A model generated the notes under the pieces. The model saw only the letters and a list, made by a program, of their open reading frames with translations, did no database searches and had not been told where the DNA came from. Made by a program: the position numbers and the translations under genes. Below, piece after piece: positions 47,233 through 57,400 of a DNA stretch of 64,000 bases (positions are counted from its first letter, which is position 1; each line of letters opens with the position of its first letter). Source of the stretch: Pirellulaceae bacterium (lineage in GTDB: Bacteria; Planctomycetota; Planctomycetia; Pirellulales; Pirellulaceae); the NCBI GenBank assembly GCA_029243025.1, contig JAQWSU010000045.1:310001-374000 (forward strand), read 5' to 3'.

Positions 47233-47262
47233 TTTCCAAAAGAGGGTGAATATTTGTATAAT
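47233..47262 (+). promoter_or_regulatory. promoter of the Gfo/Idh/MocA gene
   Basis: TTTCCA (47233-47238, 4/6) and a perfect TATAAT (47257-47262), 18 bases apart, about 108 bases before ATG 47371. The rest of the 470-base gap from the LRR gene (46902-47370) shows no gene. Confidence 0.6.
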
Positions 47263-47370
47263 ACGGGACCGCTAAAAACTCGGGGCGAATCACTTCTTGT
47301 GACTTCATTATTTTGATCCTACCTCAAGTGCCCTTCCATTTTACCGATTACCTTGAAGGAGAAGATTGTC

Positions 47371-48678
47371 ATGGCAATAAAACCCGATCGTCGTAAATTT
47401 TTGCAGAGCTCTGCGGCGGCAGGCGTCGGCTACTGGGTTGCTGGTGGTGTCGCCAGCGCCCAAAGCAAATCCCCGAATGAACAGATTCAATTCGCTTGTA
47501 TTGGCGTCGGCGGCAAAGGTCAAAGCGATTCGGCGGAGGCGGGCCGTAACGGTAAAGTCGTGGCAATTTGTGATGTCGATGACAACACGCTCAAGCGAGC
47601 GGGCCTGCGTTTCCGAGAAGCGAAGCCATACAACGACTTCCGTCGACTTTTCGACGAAATGGGCGACAAGGTCGATGCAGTAACGGTAAGTACACCGGAC
47701 CATAATCACGCCGTGGCGGCCGTGATGGCAATGAAGAATGACAAGCACTGCTTCTGCCAAAAACCGCTCTCACACAGCATCCATGAAGCTCGAGTCATGG
47801 GGAATCTTGCTCGCGAAAAGGGCGTAGCAACGATGATGGGAAATCAGGGCACAGCCCTGGACAGTTTGCGCAAAGCCTCCGCCATTACGAATTCTGGCGT
47901 ACTCGGTGACGTCAAAGAGGTTCACGTTTGGACGAACCGCCCCGTTTGGCCGCAAGGCACGGATCGTCCCAGCGAAGTCAGTGGTGTCCCCAATCACGTT
48001 CACTGGCACCAATGGATCGGTCCGGCTCCGACCCGTCCCTACCACGAAGCCTATCACCCCTTCAAGTGGCGTGGCTTCTGGGATTTCGGTACGGGCGCTC
48101 TGGGCGACATGGCTTGCCACACGTTGAATATGCCATTCATGGCGCTTGATCTACGTGATCCTACTGCCGTGACAGCCACAACCGCCGGTCATAACAAAGA
48201 AACCTACCCAGGTTGGTCAATCATCGACTTCGACTTCCCGGCCAACGACAAGCGTGGCCCGGTCAAATTGACCTGGTACGACGGCGGAAAGCGTCCTGAC
48301 CCATCTTTGTTTGGTGGTGAAAAGCCGGAGTCCAGCGGTGCCTTAATCATCGGTGAGAACGGTTCTCTTTACGGTCTTCAGGACTACTGCAACAGTTACA
48401 AACTGTTGGGCGGCATTGAAGAGCCCAAAGTCGAATTCGACAAGTCGCCAGGCCACTTCACCGAGTGGATCAACGCGATCAATGGCAAAGGTCCAGCAAC
48501 GTCAAACTTCCCCGACTATGCCGGACCATTGACCGAAACGATCCTGCTCGGCAACTTGGCCGTTTGGGTTGGTGACGGCAAGCGAGTCGAATGGGACGCC
48601 AAGAATCTCAAGAGCACGAACATGCCGGAATTGGCTTCGTTCGTCAAACGCGATTACCGACCGGGCTATACCCTCTAG
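47371..48678 (+). CDS. Tat-exported Gfo/Idh/MocA family oxidoreductase
   Basis: Start at ATG 47371, preceded by GAAGGAGA; the frame is open six codons further upstream. The 435-residue protein opens with a twin-arginine signal (DRRKFLQSSAAAGVGYWVAGG). The Rossmann fold follows with ACIGVGGKGQSD (nucleotide-binding glycines), VAICDVDD, VDAVTVSTPDHNHAVAA and the CQKPLSHSIHEAR lysine, and the C-terminal beta-sheet domain with WRGFWDFGTGALGDMACHTL carrying the catalytic histidine region. It is an NAD(P)-dependent sugar or polyol dehydrogenase exported folded with its cofactor; planctomycetes have many such paralogues. Substrate unknown. A terminator follows at 48707-48745. Confidence 0.92.
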   Translation: MAIKPDRRKFLQSSAAAGVGYWVAGGVASAQSKSPNEQIQFACIGVGGKGQSDSAEAGRNGKVVAICDVDDNTLKRAGLRFREAKPYNDFRRLFDEMGDKVDAVTVSTPDHNHAVAAVMAMKNDKHCFCQKPLSHSIHEARVMGNLAREKGVATMMGNQGTALDSLRKASAITNSGVLGDVKEVHVWTNRPVWPQGTDRPSEVSGVPNHVHWHQWIGPAPTRPYHEAYHPFKWRGFWDFGTGALGDMACHTLNMPFMALDLRDPTAVTATTAGHNKETYPGWSIIDFDFPANDKRGPVKLTWYDGGKRPDPSLFGGEKPESSGALIIGENGSLYGLQDYCNSYKLLGGIEEPKVEFDKSPGHFTEWINAINGKGPATSNFPDYAGPLTETILLGNLAVWVGDGKRVEWDAKNLKSTNMPELASFVKRDYRPGYTL

Positions 48679-48706
48679 TCACGACATTACATCGATTGAC
48701 CTACTA

Positions 48707-48745
48707 GGGCGCGAGCATCATGATTGAGGCTCGTGCCCTTTTTTT
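48707..48745 (+). terminator. intrinsic terminator after the Gfo/Idh/MocA gene
   Basis: Stem GGGCGCGAGC (48707-48716) / GCTCGTGCCC (48729-48738), ten base pairs with one G-U, a 12-base loop, and seven T. Confidence 0.9.
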
Positions 48746-48805
48746 AATTTCACGAGATTATCTCGCCCCATTCCCCAATTTCAATTGGCAGGAGCATCAC
48801 CATCG

Positions 48806-49504
48806 ATGGAAAACTCACTGGATGTACTCGTGATTGCACCACATCCGGACGATGCAGAATTAGGCATGGGTGGCGCCATCCTGAAGTTGCTCGCCGAAGG
48901 CCATCGTGTTGGGGTTCTCGATCTTACGAGCGGCGAACCGACGCCGCATGGTAGTCACGAGATTCGGGCAGCCGAAACCCATGCCGCCAGCCAAATCCTG
49001 GGACTCAGCTGGAGAAAAAACTTGGGTCTTCCCAACCGGGCACTTCAAGCGACACTCGAAGCTAGACACCAACTGGCCGGCGTGATCCGGGAAACCAAGC
49101 CGCGGTGGCTATTCGCCCCGTTCTGGACCGATGCCCATCCCGATCACGTAGCCGCCACCGAATTGGTCGAAGCCGCTCGCTTCTGGGCAAAATTAACAAA
49201 GAGTGACATCCCCGGTGACCCCCACCACCCCGAACGCATCTACAACTATTACTGTGTCCACCTGCGACTCGCTCCCCAACCCGCATTCGTACTCGACATT
49301 AGCAACCAGTGGGAACAAAAGCTGGCAGCCATTGCCTGCTTTAAAAGTCAATTCATCAAGGGGCGGGAGCATTTGAACCCCAGTTTTCTCGAGCGACTCC
49401 GCGACGAAGCAGCCTATTGGGGCAAGACCATTGGCACTCAATATGGTGAACCATTTGCCTGCCGGGAGCCTCTCGGACTCTCGAGTATGAATCGCTTGAT
49501 CTAA
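48806..49504 (+). CDS. bshB1: PIG-L family deacetylase, BshB1-like
   Basis: Start at ATG 48806 (AGGAG at 48790-48794); the family start [19 protein letters not shown] follows at once. The 232-residue protein keeps the zinc site of LmbE/PIG-L enzymes, HPDD near the start and the distal HPDH in [13 protein letters not shown], and resembles the bacillithiol deacetylase BshB1 in [28 protein letters not shown] and SQFIKGRE. The predicted step is removal of the acetyl group from N-acetylglucosaminyl malate. Other bacillithiol genes are not seen in the window, so a related deacetylase role is also possible. Confidence 0.85.
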   Translation: MENSLDVLVIAPHPDDAELGMGGAILKLLAEGHRVGVLDLTSGEPTPHGSHEIRAAETHAASQILGLSWRKNLGLPNRALQATLEARHQLAGVIRETKPRWLFAPFWTDAHPDHVAATELVEAARFWAKLTKSDIPGDPHHPERIYNYYCVHLRLAPQPAFVLDISNQWEQKLAAIACFKSQFIKGREHLNPSFLERLRDEAAYWGKTIGTQYGEPFACREPLGLSSMNRLI

Positions 49505-49563
49505 CAATCCGACCACTGCACCTTTTCGACTCCGAACCGTCGAAACAACAGAAAGGGTACCTC

Positions 49564-50337
49564 ATGGTCAGCAAACGCGAATTAGTGATGGATTGGCTGC
49601 CACGTTACACAGGAATGCCTTTGGAAGAGTTTGGCGAATACATCTTACTGACAAACTTCCGCAACTATCTGGATCGTTTCTCAGAACGATTCGACTGCGA
49701 GATCCGTGGCCAAGATCGTCCGATGCAGGCCAGCACCAGCAGCAACGGATTGACGATGATCAATTTTGGTATTGGTTCGCCAAATGCTGCCAGCGTGATG
49801 GATCTGCTGACAGCCGTTCATCCCAAGGGAGTGCTCTTCTTGGGTAAATGTGGCGGACTGAAACGGTCGACGGAAATCGGCCACTTCATTTTGCCAATCG
49901 CCGCAATCCGAGGCGACGGTACATCGGATGACTACTTGCCGTCCATGGTCCCCGCCCTTCCCTCCTTCAAACTCCACAAATTTGTCTCCGAGAAGCTGGT
50001 GGAGCGATCGTTGGACTACCGAACCGGAGTGGTCTACACAACGAATCGTCGCGTGTGGGAGCACGACCAGGATTTCAAAGAAACGCTACGCAGCATGACA
50101 GCAATTGCGATCGACATGGAGACAGCGACTCTATTCGTTGTCGGTCACACGAACCAAATCGCACGCGGTGCCTTGCTATTGGTCTCCGACCTACCCTTAA
50201 CACCCGACGGAGTCAAAACCGAATCCCGCGATGCAAAGGTCACGCGTGACTGGGCCAACCTGCATCTCGATATTGGTATCGATGCCCTCTCAGAAATTGG
50301 CAAGAAGGGCGAAACGATCAAACACTTTCACTATTGA
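49564..50337 (+). CDS. amn: AMP nucleosidase
   Basis: A 257-residue protein of the short AMP nucleosidase type (phosphorylase fold, no extra N-terminal domain as in the E. coli enzyme). Seen are the N-terminal WLPRYTGMPLEEFGEYILLTNF, the nucleoside-binding NFGIGSPNAASVMDLL, VLFLGKCGGLK, ILPIAAIRGDGTSDDYLP and the nucleotide-contact IAIDMETATLFVVGH in place of the MExxA pattern, then LLVSDLPLTPDGVKTE. It splits AMP into adenine and ribose 5-phosphate. It starts 60 bases after the BshB1-like gene and may share its transcript. Confidence 0.9.
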   Translation: MVSKRELVMDWLPRYTGMPLEEFGEYILLTNFRNYLDRFSERFDCEIRGQDRPMQASTSSNGLTMINFGIGSPNAASVMDLLTAVHPKGVLFLGKCGGLKRSTEIGHFILPIAAIRGDGTSDDYLPSMVPALPSFKLHKFVSEKLVERSLDYRTGVVYTTNRRVWEHDQDFKETLRSMTAIAIDMETATLFVVGHTNQIARGALLLVSDLPLTPDGVKTESRDAKVTRDWANLHLDIGIDALSEIGKKGETIKHFHY

Positions 50338-50362
50338 GTGACGAAGCCAGAGGTTGATCGGG

Positions 50363-52768
50363 TCAACGCGCAACTTTCACTAGCGGAGGCGACGAGTCCT
50401 TGGCGTCCTGCGCCAGCAATCGCTTCGCTTCTTTCAAAACAAATTCGTGATCCATGAAAGGTTCATAACTAATATCGTGCCAACGAATCCTACCTTTGCC
50501 GTCGATGACAAACGTTCCGTGCAAGGGTTGATCTTCGAAATCATCATAAGCGCGATACTGCTTAAAAACGTCTAACGTTGGGTTGGCCAACAGCGAAAAC
50601 GGTATATTTCCATCGGTGTAGTTTTCTCGTGATTTTTGCAATCCAGGCTGGTCGTCGGAACTGACCGCCAACAACTCGATGCCGGCATCTATAAATCTTT
50701 GCCTTTCAGGCCCGAAAGCTTGCAACTGCTCGGCACAATGCAGGCATCCATATCCAAGATAGAAGATCAGAACAATCGGTTTGCCCCGGTAATCACTCAG
50801 CGACACTGTCTCTCCATGATCACTCTGCAACGACCAGGCTGGCGCCGCATTCGGTTGCCAACGAAACGGTCCAAGCGTGTCAAGCTCCGGCCGATCCCCC
50901 AGATCATCGGCTCGCTTCAGTTCGGGTCGCCAGTCTTCCGACCATTCCATCGCCGTGGCGATCGGCTTTAGACGTTGAAAGCCTGGAATATCAAGATCGA
51001 TTTCGGCACCATTTTCCTGCAATTCCTTCATGGCTTCCATCGCCTCGTCCTGCTTACCAGCTTGCCAGAGAATGTGTGCCTTGTGCGCAAGCGGCAAGCA
51101 CTCGCCCGGATGACTCTTGGCATAATCAGCAACCCGTTTGATTGCTTCGTCGGTTTTTCCCGCTTGGAGCTGGAGGAACGCGAGATACCAGCGGTCCACC
51201 TCACCCGCTTTGTCGAACATTTCGATCGCAAGTTCATTCGCTTCGCTTTGCACGGCTAAGTGTCCGTACATTTCCTGCAACGATCGTTCGACTTTTCGAA
51301 TCTCCAAATCCACGCTACGGCGGGCTGCCTTCACCATTTTCTCCGTGGCTTTTTTATCCTTGCTCTCTTGCTTGGCTTTTGCTTCAGCGTCGCTGACTTT
51401 TTGTTCGCGCGAAGCGAACTTCTCGCAAAGCTGTGTCTCCAGTTCGGCGACGATCATGGCGCCATTCGCGAAATCCCCCGAACGAAAATAGGCCCGTCCC
51501 AGCAATCGCAGCTGCTTGATTTGTTCGGAAAAGCTGTCGGTAGGTTCGAGGTAGGGGCTGTCAGCCAGAGAAATTGCATCGCTCCACAATTCGGCCGCTT
51601 GCAGCACTTGAAATAATCGGGTCCTTCCGTACGCCGCGCTCGACCCTCCCTTTGAGACCAGATTGTACTTTGGATGTCGAGGCAACTCAGTCATATTCTT
51701 CGCCAAGTCAACCGCATCATGAATCCGACCGATGTGAATCAAGTCCCGAATCAACCATTCGTTATTGTGAGCAAAGTTATGGATTTGATCGGGCAACAAT
51801 TGATCTCGCATCATCTGTGCGTGATCGGTACGTGCCGAGGCCTCTTGTTGCCAAGCAGCATCTGAGTAGCGTTTCAATTTTGCATAGATGTGACCAGGCA
51901 TATGCCACATGTGGGCGATGGCAGGCGCAGATTGTCCACACAACGCTGACGATCCGAGGGCTCGAGACGCCTTTTCTGCATCCCAAAGATGAATTCGGTA
52001 ATGATGTACCGGATGCATGGGTTCGACATCCAAGACCTGTTGAATCAAACCGTCCACGGCCAGATGGCTCGTAATCTTGATCCCATCGCGCCGTCCCTTC
52101 CACAACTCGACCGCGATAAAAGCCTGCGCATCCAAATCATCGGAATAGTCGTAGACGATTTTCTCCAATGCCTTGACGTAAGCCTCTGTCGCTGACTTTC
52201 CCTTCTTTGTATTCAAGTAAGTGGACAAAGCGGTGATGTAGCGGCACACTCGATCTGTTGCAAGGTATTTGCGATCAACGGCTTTCTGAATCAGCTTCTT
52301 AGCCCGATCGCGATTATTGGCATTGGCCATCGCCATTCCCCAATAGGCCGCGGCGCAATCAGGATCAAGGGCGGCAGCTTGGCGAAAAGAACGCTCGGCT
52401 TCAAAAAACCAGAATCCGTGTAACTGCCCAACTCCCTGATTGATGAATTCTTGAACCTCAGGCACCTTGGAGGCCACCGGAAAGTTAATCACCCCCGTCC
52501 CTTCCATCAGGTAAGCCGCTTGGCGCGGCCCCTCATTGAAAACCTCACCATGAAATGAATGGCCGGCCAAGGTTTCTTGCGAATCGGGCTCCTCGTCGCT
52601 GGTTGATTCCTCAGCAGAAGTCTCAGATGCATTCTTTGAATCCGAATCTTGTTTTGAACTGGCTGCTGGCGGATCCGAAGATGACGATCCGCTCTTCGTC
52701 TCCCAGCCCAACGCCACACTCGAGATAAACAGAAGGCCAATCGGAATGACGTTTTGCATGATTTGCAT
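50363..52768 (-). CDS. exported TPR protein fused to a redoxin domain
   Basis: An 801-residue protein with a signal peptide (VIPIGLLFISSVALGW), an acidic Ser/Asp/Glu linker (about 25-65), a long TPR-like region with many helical repeats (about 90-620, for example FFEAERSFRQAAALDPDCAAAYWGMAMANANN), and a C-terminal AhpC/TSA-type thioredoxin fold (about 650-790). The redoxin part has LIFYLGYGCLHCAEQLQAF, so a CLHC motif in the place of the thioredoxin CxxC, and later LHGTFVIDGKGRIRWHDIS. The TPR region contains several His-rich segments (AHMWHMPGHIYAKLKRY, HNFAHNNEW) of a planctomycete-type TPR family. Likely periplasmic; partner unknown. 63 bases downstream of the PQQ gene on the same strand. 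Confidence 0.83.
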   Translation of the reverse strand: MQIMQNVIPIGLLFISSVALGWETKSGSSSSDPPAASSKQDSDSKNASETSAEESTSDEEPDSQETLAGHSFHGEVFNEGPRQAAYLMEGTGVINFPVASKVPEVQEFINQGVGQLHGFWFFEAERSFRQAAALDPDCAAAYWGMAMANANNRDRAKKLIQKAVDRKYLATDRVCRYITALSTYLNTKKGKSATEAYVKALEKIVYDYSDDLDAQAFIAVELWKGRRDGIKITSHLAVDGLIQQVLDVEPMHPVHHYRIHLWDAEKASRALGSSALCGQSAPAIAHMWHMPGHIYAKLKRYSDAAWQQEASARTDHAQMMRDQLLPDQIHNFAHNNEWLIRDLIHIGRIHDAVDLAKNMTELPRHPKYNLVSKGGSSAAYGRTRLFQVLQAAELWSDAISLADSPYLEPTDSFSEQIKQLRLLGRAYFRSGDFANGAMIVAELETQLCEKFASREQKVSDAEAKAKQESKDKKATEKMVKAARRSVDLEIRKVERSLQEMYGHLAVQSEANELAIEMFDKAGEVDRWYLAFLQLQAGKTDEAIKRVADYAKSHPGECLPLAHKAHILWQAGKQDEAMEAMKELQENGAEIDLDIPGFQRLKPIATAMEWSEDWRPELKRADDLGDRPELDTLGPFRWQPNAAPAWSLQSDHGETVSLSDYRGKPIVLIFYLGYGCLHCAEQLQAFGPERQRFIDAGIELLAVSSDDQPGLQKSRENYTDGNIPFSLLANPTLDVFKQYRAYDDFEDQPLHGTFVIDGKGRIRWHDISYEPFMDHEFVLKEAKRLLAQDAKDSSPPLVKVAR

Positions 52769-52830
52769 TTTGATTAACTCGTTTTACGGTTGAGCCCCCT
52801 GAAGGTTCTCCGCCTGGTTCCTCAAGTCAC

Positions 52831-54090
52831 CTATTGCTGTTGCTTCACATCGTAACAGAACAATAGCTCCTGATCTCGCAAAAAGAGCTTACCGTTCGCA
52901 ACAATTGGGTGCGTCCAGATCCGACCCTTCGGTTTGCGCAACTCGGTCTGAGGATCAAGTTTGAAACGGCCGTGCTCCCGCCAGCCATCCACCGTCGGTT
53001 CAACCAGAGCAACGAAGCCGTCATCTTTACTCAAACAATACAGCCGGCCATCCGCATAACAAAGTGCGCCCTTGCCGAACGCTTCACGCTCCCTCCAAAC
53101 CAATTCACCACTCATCCATTCCTGACATACCCAACCAACACCATCGGAGTATCCGAACAAATGATCATCTACCAGAACAACTCCTCCGTGATGGTTTTTC
53201 ATCACCTTCTTGGCTTCTTTACCATAGACACCTGTCACTTCTCCGTCGGCACCGATTTCAAACAAGTCACAACCGCTACCGTATCCGGAGGAAACGTAAA
53301 CATGGCCGTCGCTGTAGATGGGCGTTGGTACGACGGCAACCCGCCCTGGCCAATCCGTCCGCCAAAGCACGTCTCCTGTCTTCGCGTCGATGCCGACAAC
53401 GCTATGCTGAGTCAGCTGAATGTACTGACGTCGCCCGTCGAAATCAGCAGCGATAATTGAGGAATAATGAGCAGCATCGGTGAAGCTCTCCGATTGCCAA
53501 ATCTTTTTTCCTGTTCGTTTATCGAGAGCAATTACCGCGCCTTCGTCGCCCCCCGGCGTGCAAACCAACTGATCCCCATCCACCAATACCGATTCTGAGT
53601 AGCCCCAATTTGGCACGCTGCCGCCAAAGTCAGCCAGACTGACTTTCCATTGGACCTGGCCACTTGTTAGATCCGCGCAAATCAAGTTTCCATTGGCTCC
53701 CAGCGCAAAGACACGATCTCCGTCAATTGTTGGACTTGAACGCGGTCCGTCGCCCCATCCATTTTCATAATTGTCGCCAACATCAATCGCCCATGATTCC
53801 TCCCCCGTATTGGCATTGAGACAAATCAATTGCTCGACCTTATCACGAGCTCCCATGGTAACCAGACGATCCTTCGCAACCGTGGGTGCCGAGTATCCAA
53901 TTCCGCAATTATCGTTCAACCACAACAGAGGCGGCCCGCCTTCCGGCCAAGCTTGCAGCAGCCCTTTCTCTTGCGAAAGCCCCGTCCGGTCGGGACCTCG
54001 CCACTGAGGCCAGTCATTGACCTCAGCAAATGTACTAAGTGTCACGGTCATTCCAATCGCGAACGGGATAAGCAACAAAAGTCGGGACAT
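52831..54090 (-). CDS. exported PQQ-like beta-propeller protein
   Basis: Start at ATG 54090, where a signal peptide begins (MSRLLLLIPFAIGMTVTLST); the frame is open ten codons upstream. The 419-residue protein is an outer-membrane-assembly BamB-like or PQQ-like propeller: DWPQWRGPDRTGLS after the signal, then blades with the tryptophan motif (LICLNANTGEESWAIDVGD, LICADLTSGQVQWKVSLAD, VIALDKRTGKKIWQSES, VVGIDAKTGDVLWRTDW). In planctomycetes such WRGP proteins are abundant; whether they bind a quinone cofactor is not known. Probably co-transcribed with the TPR-redoxin gene downstream. Confidence 0.88.
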   Translation of the reverse strand: MSRLLLLIPFAIGMTVTLSTFAEVNDWPQWRGPDRTGLSQEKGLLQAWPEGGPPLLWLNDNCGIGYSAPTVAKDRLVTMGARDKVEQLICLNANTGEESWAIDVGDNYENGWGDGPRSSPTIDGDRVFALGANGNLICADLTSGQVQWKVSLADFGGSVPNWGYSESVLVDGDQLVCTPGGDEGAVIALDKRTGKKIWQSESFTDAAHYSSIIAADFDGRRQYIQLTQHSVVGIDAKTGDVLWRTDWPGRVAVVPTPIYSDGHVYVSSGYGSGCDLFEIGADGEVTGVYGKEAKKVMKNHHGGVVLVDDHLFGYSDGVGWVCQEWMSGELVWREREAFGKGALCYADGRLYCLSKDDGFVALVEPTVDGWREHGRFKLDPQTELRKPKGRIWTHPIVANGKLFLRDQELLFCYDVKQQQ

Positions 54091-54453
54091 GGGATAGACT
54101 CGTTCGTTTCCAGTTGCCAAAAGGGTTAAAACACGGACAAAGCGAGATGGACGCGAGTATCGTCAGCAATGGTGGGATGGCTGAAAACACTCAAAATAAC
54201 AGCATTATGATAGCAAAAATGGGGCGTCGAGAACGGAGTAAAAGGGGCGGTTCTTGAGCTCTGCGAGCAAGCCGCTCAGGACGGTCCGGGCGGAGGCCAC
54301 CAACGCGGGCTACGAAGCAGTGTGGACAAGGCTATGATATAGGAACAGACCAGCTTGGAATCCGCTCCAGTCGCCCCCGCGTTCTAGCAATCGGCCGACG
54401 GATTTCGACACGCCTTCCCGCACCGGACATGAACTTGAGGAACCGAGAAACTC
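54091..54453. other. 363-base gap between divergent genes
   Basis: No gene. A TATGAT (54333-54338) about 115 bases before ATG 54454 may be a -10 box, but no matching -35 is seen. Confidence 0.4.
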
Positions 54454-57400
54454 ATGTTAACTCAGCAACCGACTGTCCAATATCCCTTACAACTGTGTTT
54501 GATCCTGGCCTGCCTGGGCGTTTTGAGCAATCCGTCAACCGCCCAACATCCGGACCAGCCTGAGTCGACAAACTCGATTGACTCTGCTGAACAGGAAGGT
54601 CAACTTTTGTCCGGCACACGTCAATTGACCTTCGAGGGACGTCGGGCGGGCGAAGGTTATTTCAGCCAAGATGGGTCGAAGATGGTGTTTCAGAGTGAAC
54701 GAGACACAAAGAATCCATTCTTTCAAATCTATCTACTCGATTTCGAGACAGGCGATGTGGACCGAGTTTCACCAGGTCATGGCAAGACAACCTGCGGCTG
54801 GATTCACCCCAGCGGCAAAGAAGTCCTCTTCGCGTCAACCCACGAGGACGACAAAGCGGTTGCCAAACAACAGGAAGAACTCGAATTCCGCGAGTCTGGC
54901 AAAGAACGACGATATTCGTGGGATTACGACGAGAATTACGACCTCTTCTCTTACGACACGGACAGCCAAGAATACACGAACTTGACCTCCACGAAGGGCT
55001 ATGACGCAGAAGCTTCTTGGTCTCCGGACGGGCAACACATCGTCTTTGCCTCAAACCGAAACGCCTATCAACAAGATCTTACTCCAACGCAGCGTGAACG
55101 ATTCAAGATGGATCCGGCGTCCATGATTGACCTCTATCTGATGAATGCCGACGGCAGCAACGTTCAACAGCTAACCAACGTGGAGGGTTATGATGGCGGC
55201 CCATTCTTTTCACACGATGGCAAGCGAATTTGCTGGCGCCGATTTTCGCCTGACGGGGCAACCGCCGAGATCATGTCGATGAACACGGATGGCGGCGATG
55301 TCCGCACACTGACTCGCTTGGGTGCCATGTCGTGGGCGCCCTACTATCATCCTAGCGGCCAATATCTCATCTTCGCCACGAACGTCCACGGCTTCGGGAA
55401 CTTCGAACTCTATTTAGTCGACAGTGAGGGAAAGCGAGAGCCCACCCGTGTCACCTACACCGATGGTTTTGATGGACTGCCAGTTTTCACGCCTGATGGA
55501 AAGCAACTTGCTTGGACAACAAATCGGACTCGAGGAAAACAGTCTCAAATCTTCCTATCGGACTGGGACCATGACGCCGCGTTAGCACGACTGGGGTTAT
55601 CACGCAACGACTCACCCGGGACGGACGTATCCGTGGCCGCGGATGCTGCCGCGGACTCGTCACGAATCACGACAGCCACCTGCAATCCCGAGGACATCCT
55701 TCGTCACGTTGGCTATCTGTGCCGACCGGAATTGAATGGACGTCGCACCGGCACTCGCGGTGAATTACTTGCAACGGCCTACGTAGCAGCTTACATGGAC
55801 CAGCTTGATCTTCGCCCCGCCGGTGACGATGACGGCTGGTTCCAATGCTTTGAATTTGCTTCAGGCGTCGCATTGGGCAAAGACAATCAACTGAAGGCTG
55901 GCGACCTCTCCTACCAGCTTGAAAAAGATTGGACCCCGCTGGGGTTTTCCAAAGTCGGCCCCGTCAATAAAGCGCCCGTTGTTTTCGCGGGATACGGCAT
56001 CGTCGCACCTAGCGATGATGGTCAAGCCGAGTATGACTCGTTTGTGCATTTGGATGTAAAAGACAAGTGGATCATGGTCTTTCGGTTTATGCCGGAAGAT
56101 ATCAGCCCTGAACGCCGTCAGCACTTGGCAAGTCACTCGAGCCTGCGATTTAAGGCGATGACAGCAAGGGAGCGTGGCGCTCGCGGCTTGATCGTTGTCA
56201 GCGGTCCGACTTCGGGTGTCAAAAACCAACTCGCTTCATTTCGCTTCGACGGATCGTTAGCGGGGAGCGGCCTGCCCGTGATCAGCGTTTCCGACCAGGT
56301 CGCCGATTCGTGGCTCAAATCCACCGGCAAGTCACTGAAAGATCTCCAAACCAAGCTAGATAGCGGTGACCCGCAGATGGGTTTTGAGGTTGAAGGCGTG
56401 CAAGTCACAGCTAACATCGACATTGAGCAAATCGAACATCAAGGACGAAATGTCTTGGGCCGCCTGCAGGTAGGCGAGCAGCCTTCAAAACAAATTGTGA
56501 TTGTCGGGGCTCACATCGATCATCTGGGTTCCGGCCCAAGCAGCTCCTCGCTGGCTCGAGACGATGAACAACAGGGCGTTCACTGGGGAGCCGATGACAA
56601 CGCGTCGGGCGTCGCCGCAATGCTGGAAGTCGCCCAATGGTTAAGTTCGCTCAAGGAAGCCAATCAGCTACCGATCAAACGAGATATTATCTTTGCGGCA
56701 TGGTCAGGCGAAGAGGAAGGACTGATCGGCTCCAGCCATTTCGCGAAAACTTTTCAGCTTCCAAGTCACGATCACCACGCGCATGCGCTGGCTGGAGATC
56801 CTCATGCGCTGGCTGGAGATCCTCATGCAGGCCCCGAGGCGCCGTCCCTTTACCCCACAATCGCCGCTTGCATCAACATGGACATGGTCGGACGATTGGA
56901 CAAAAAACTCATTCTCCAAGGCGTCGGATCTTCCAGCGTTTGGAAAGGTGAAATTGAACGGCGAAATGCCGTCACCGGGTTACCCATTACGATTCAAAAC
57001 GACAGCTTTATTCCTACGGATGCCAGCACTTTCTTTATCCGGGGAGTTCCGATTCTATCCGCTTTTACGGGTTCCCACGAAGACTACCACACGCCAAGAG
57101 ATACGCCGGACAAGCTGAACTACGACGGCAATGCCCAGATCGCAAAATTCATGGGTTTGGTAACTCGTTCCATCGCCAGTCGTGATGATGCGCCCGACTA
57201 TGTTTCGCAAGAGCGTCCCAAAGAGACTCGGGCCAACTTGAGGGCCTATCTGGGAACCATACCGGACTACGCCGAATCCGACGTAAAAGGGCTACAAATC
57301 TCAGGGGTGGCGAAAAAGGGCCCCGCTGCCCTGGCTGGCCTGAAAGGTGGGGACGTCATTGTGGAATTAGCAGGCAGAAAGATCGAGAACATCTATGATT

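Noticed and set aside
47060-47308. 82-codon minus-strand frame before the Gfo/Idh/MocA gene
   Set aside because: It overlaps the likely promoter of the plus-strand gene and shows no domain or ribosome binding site.
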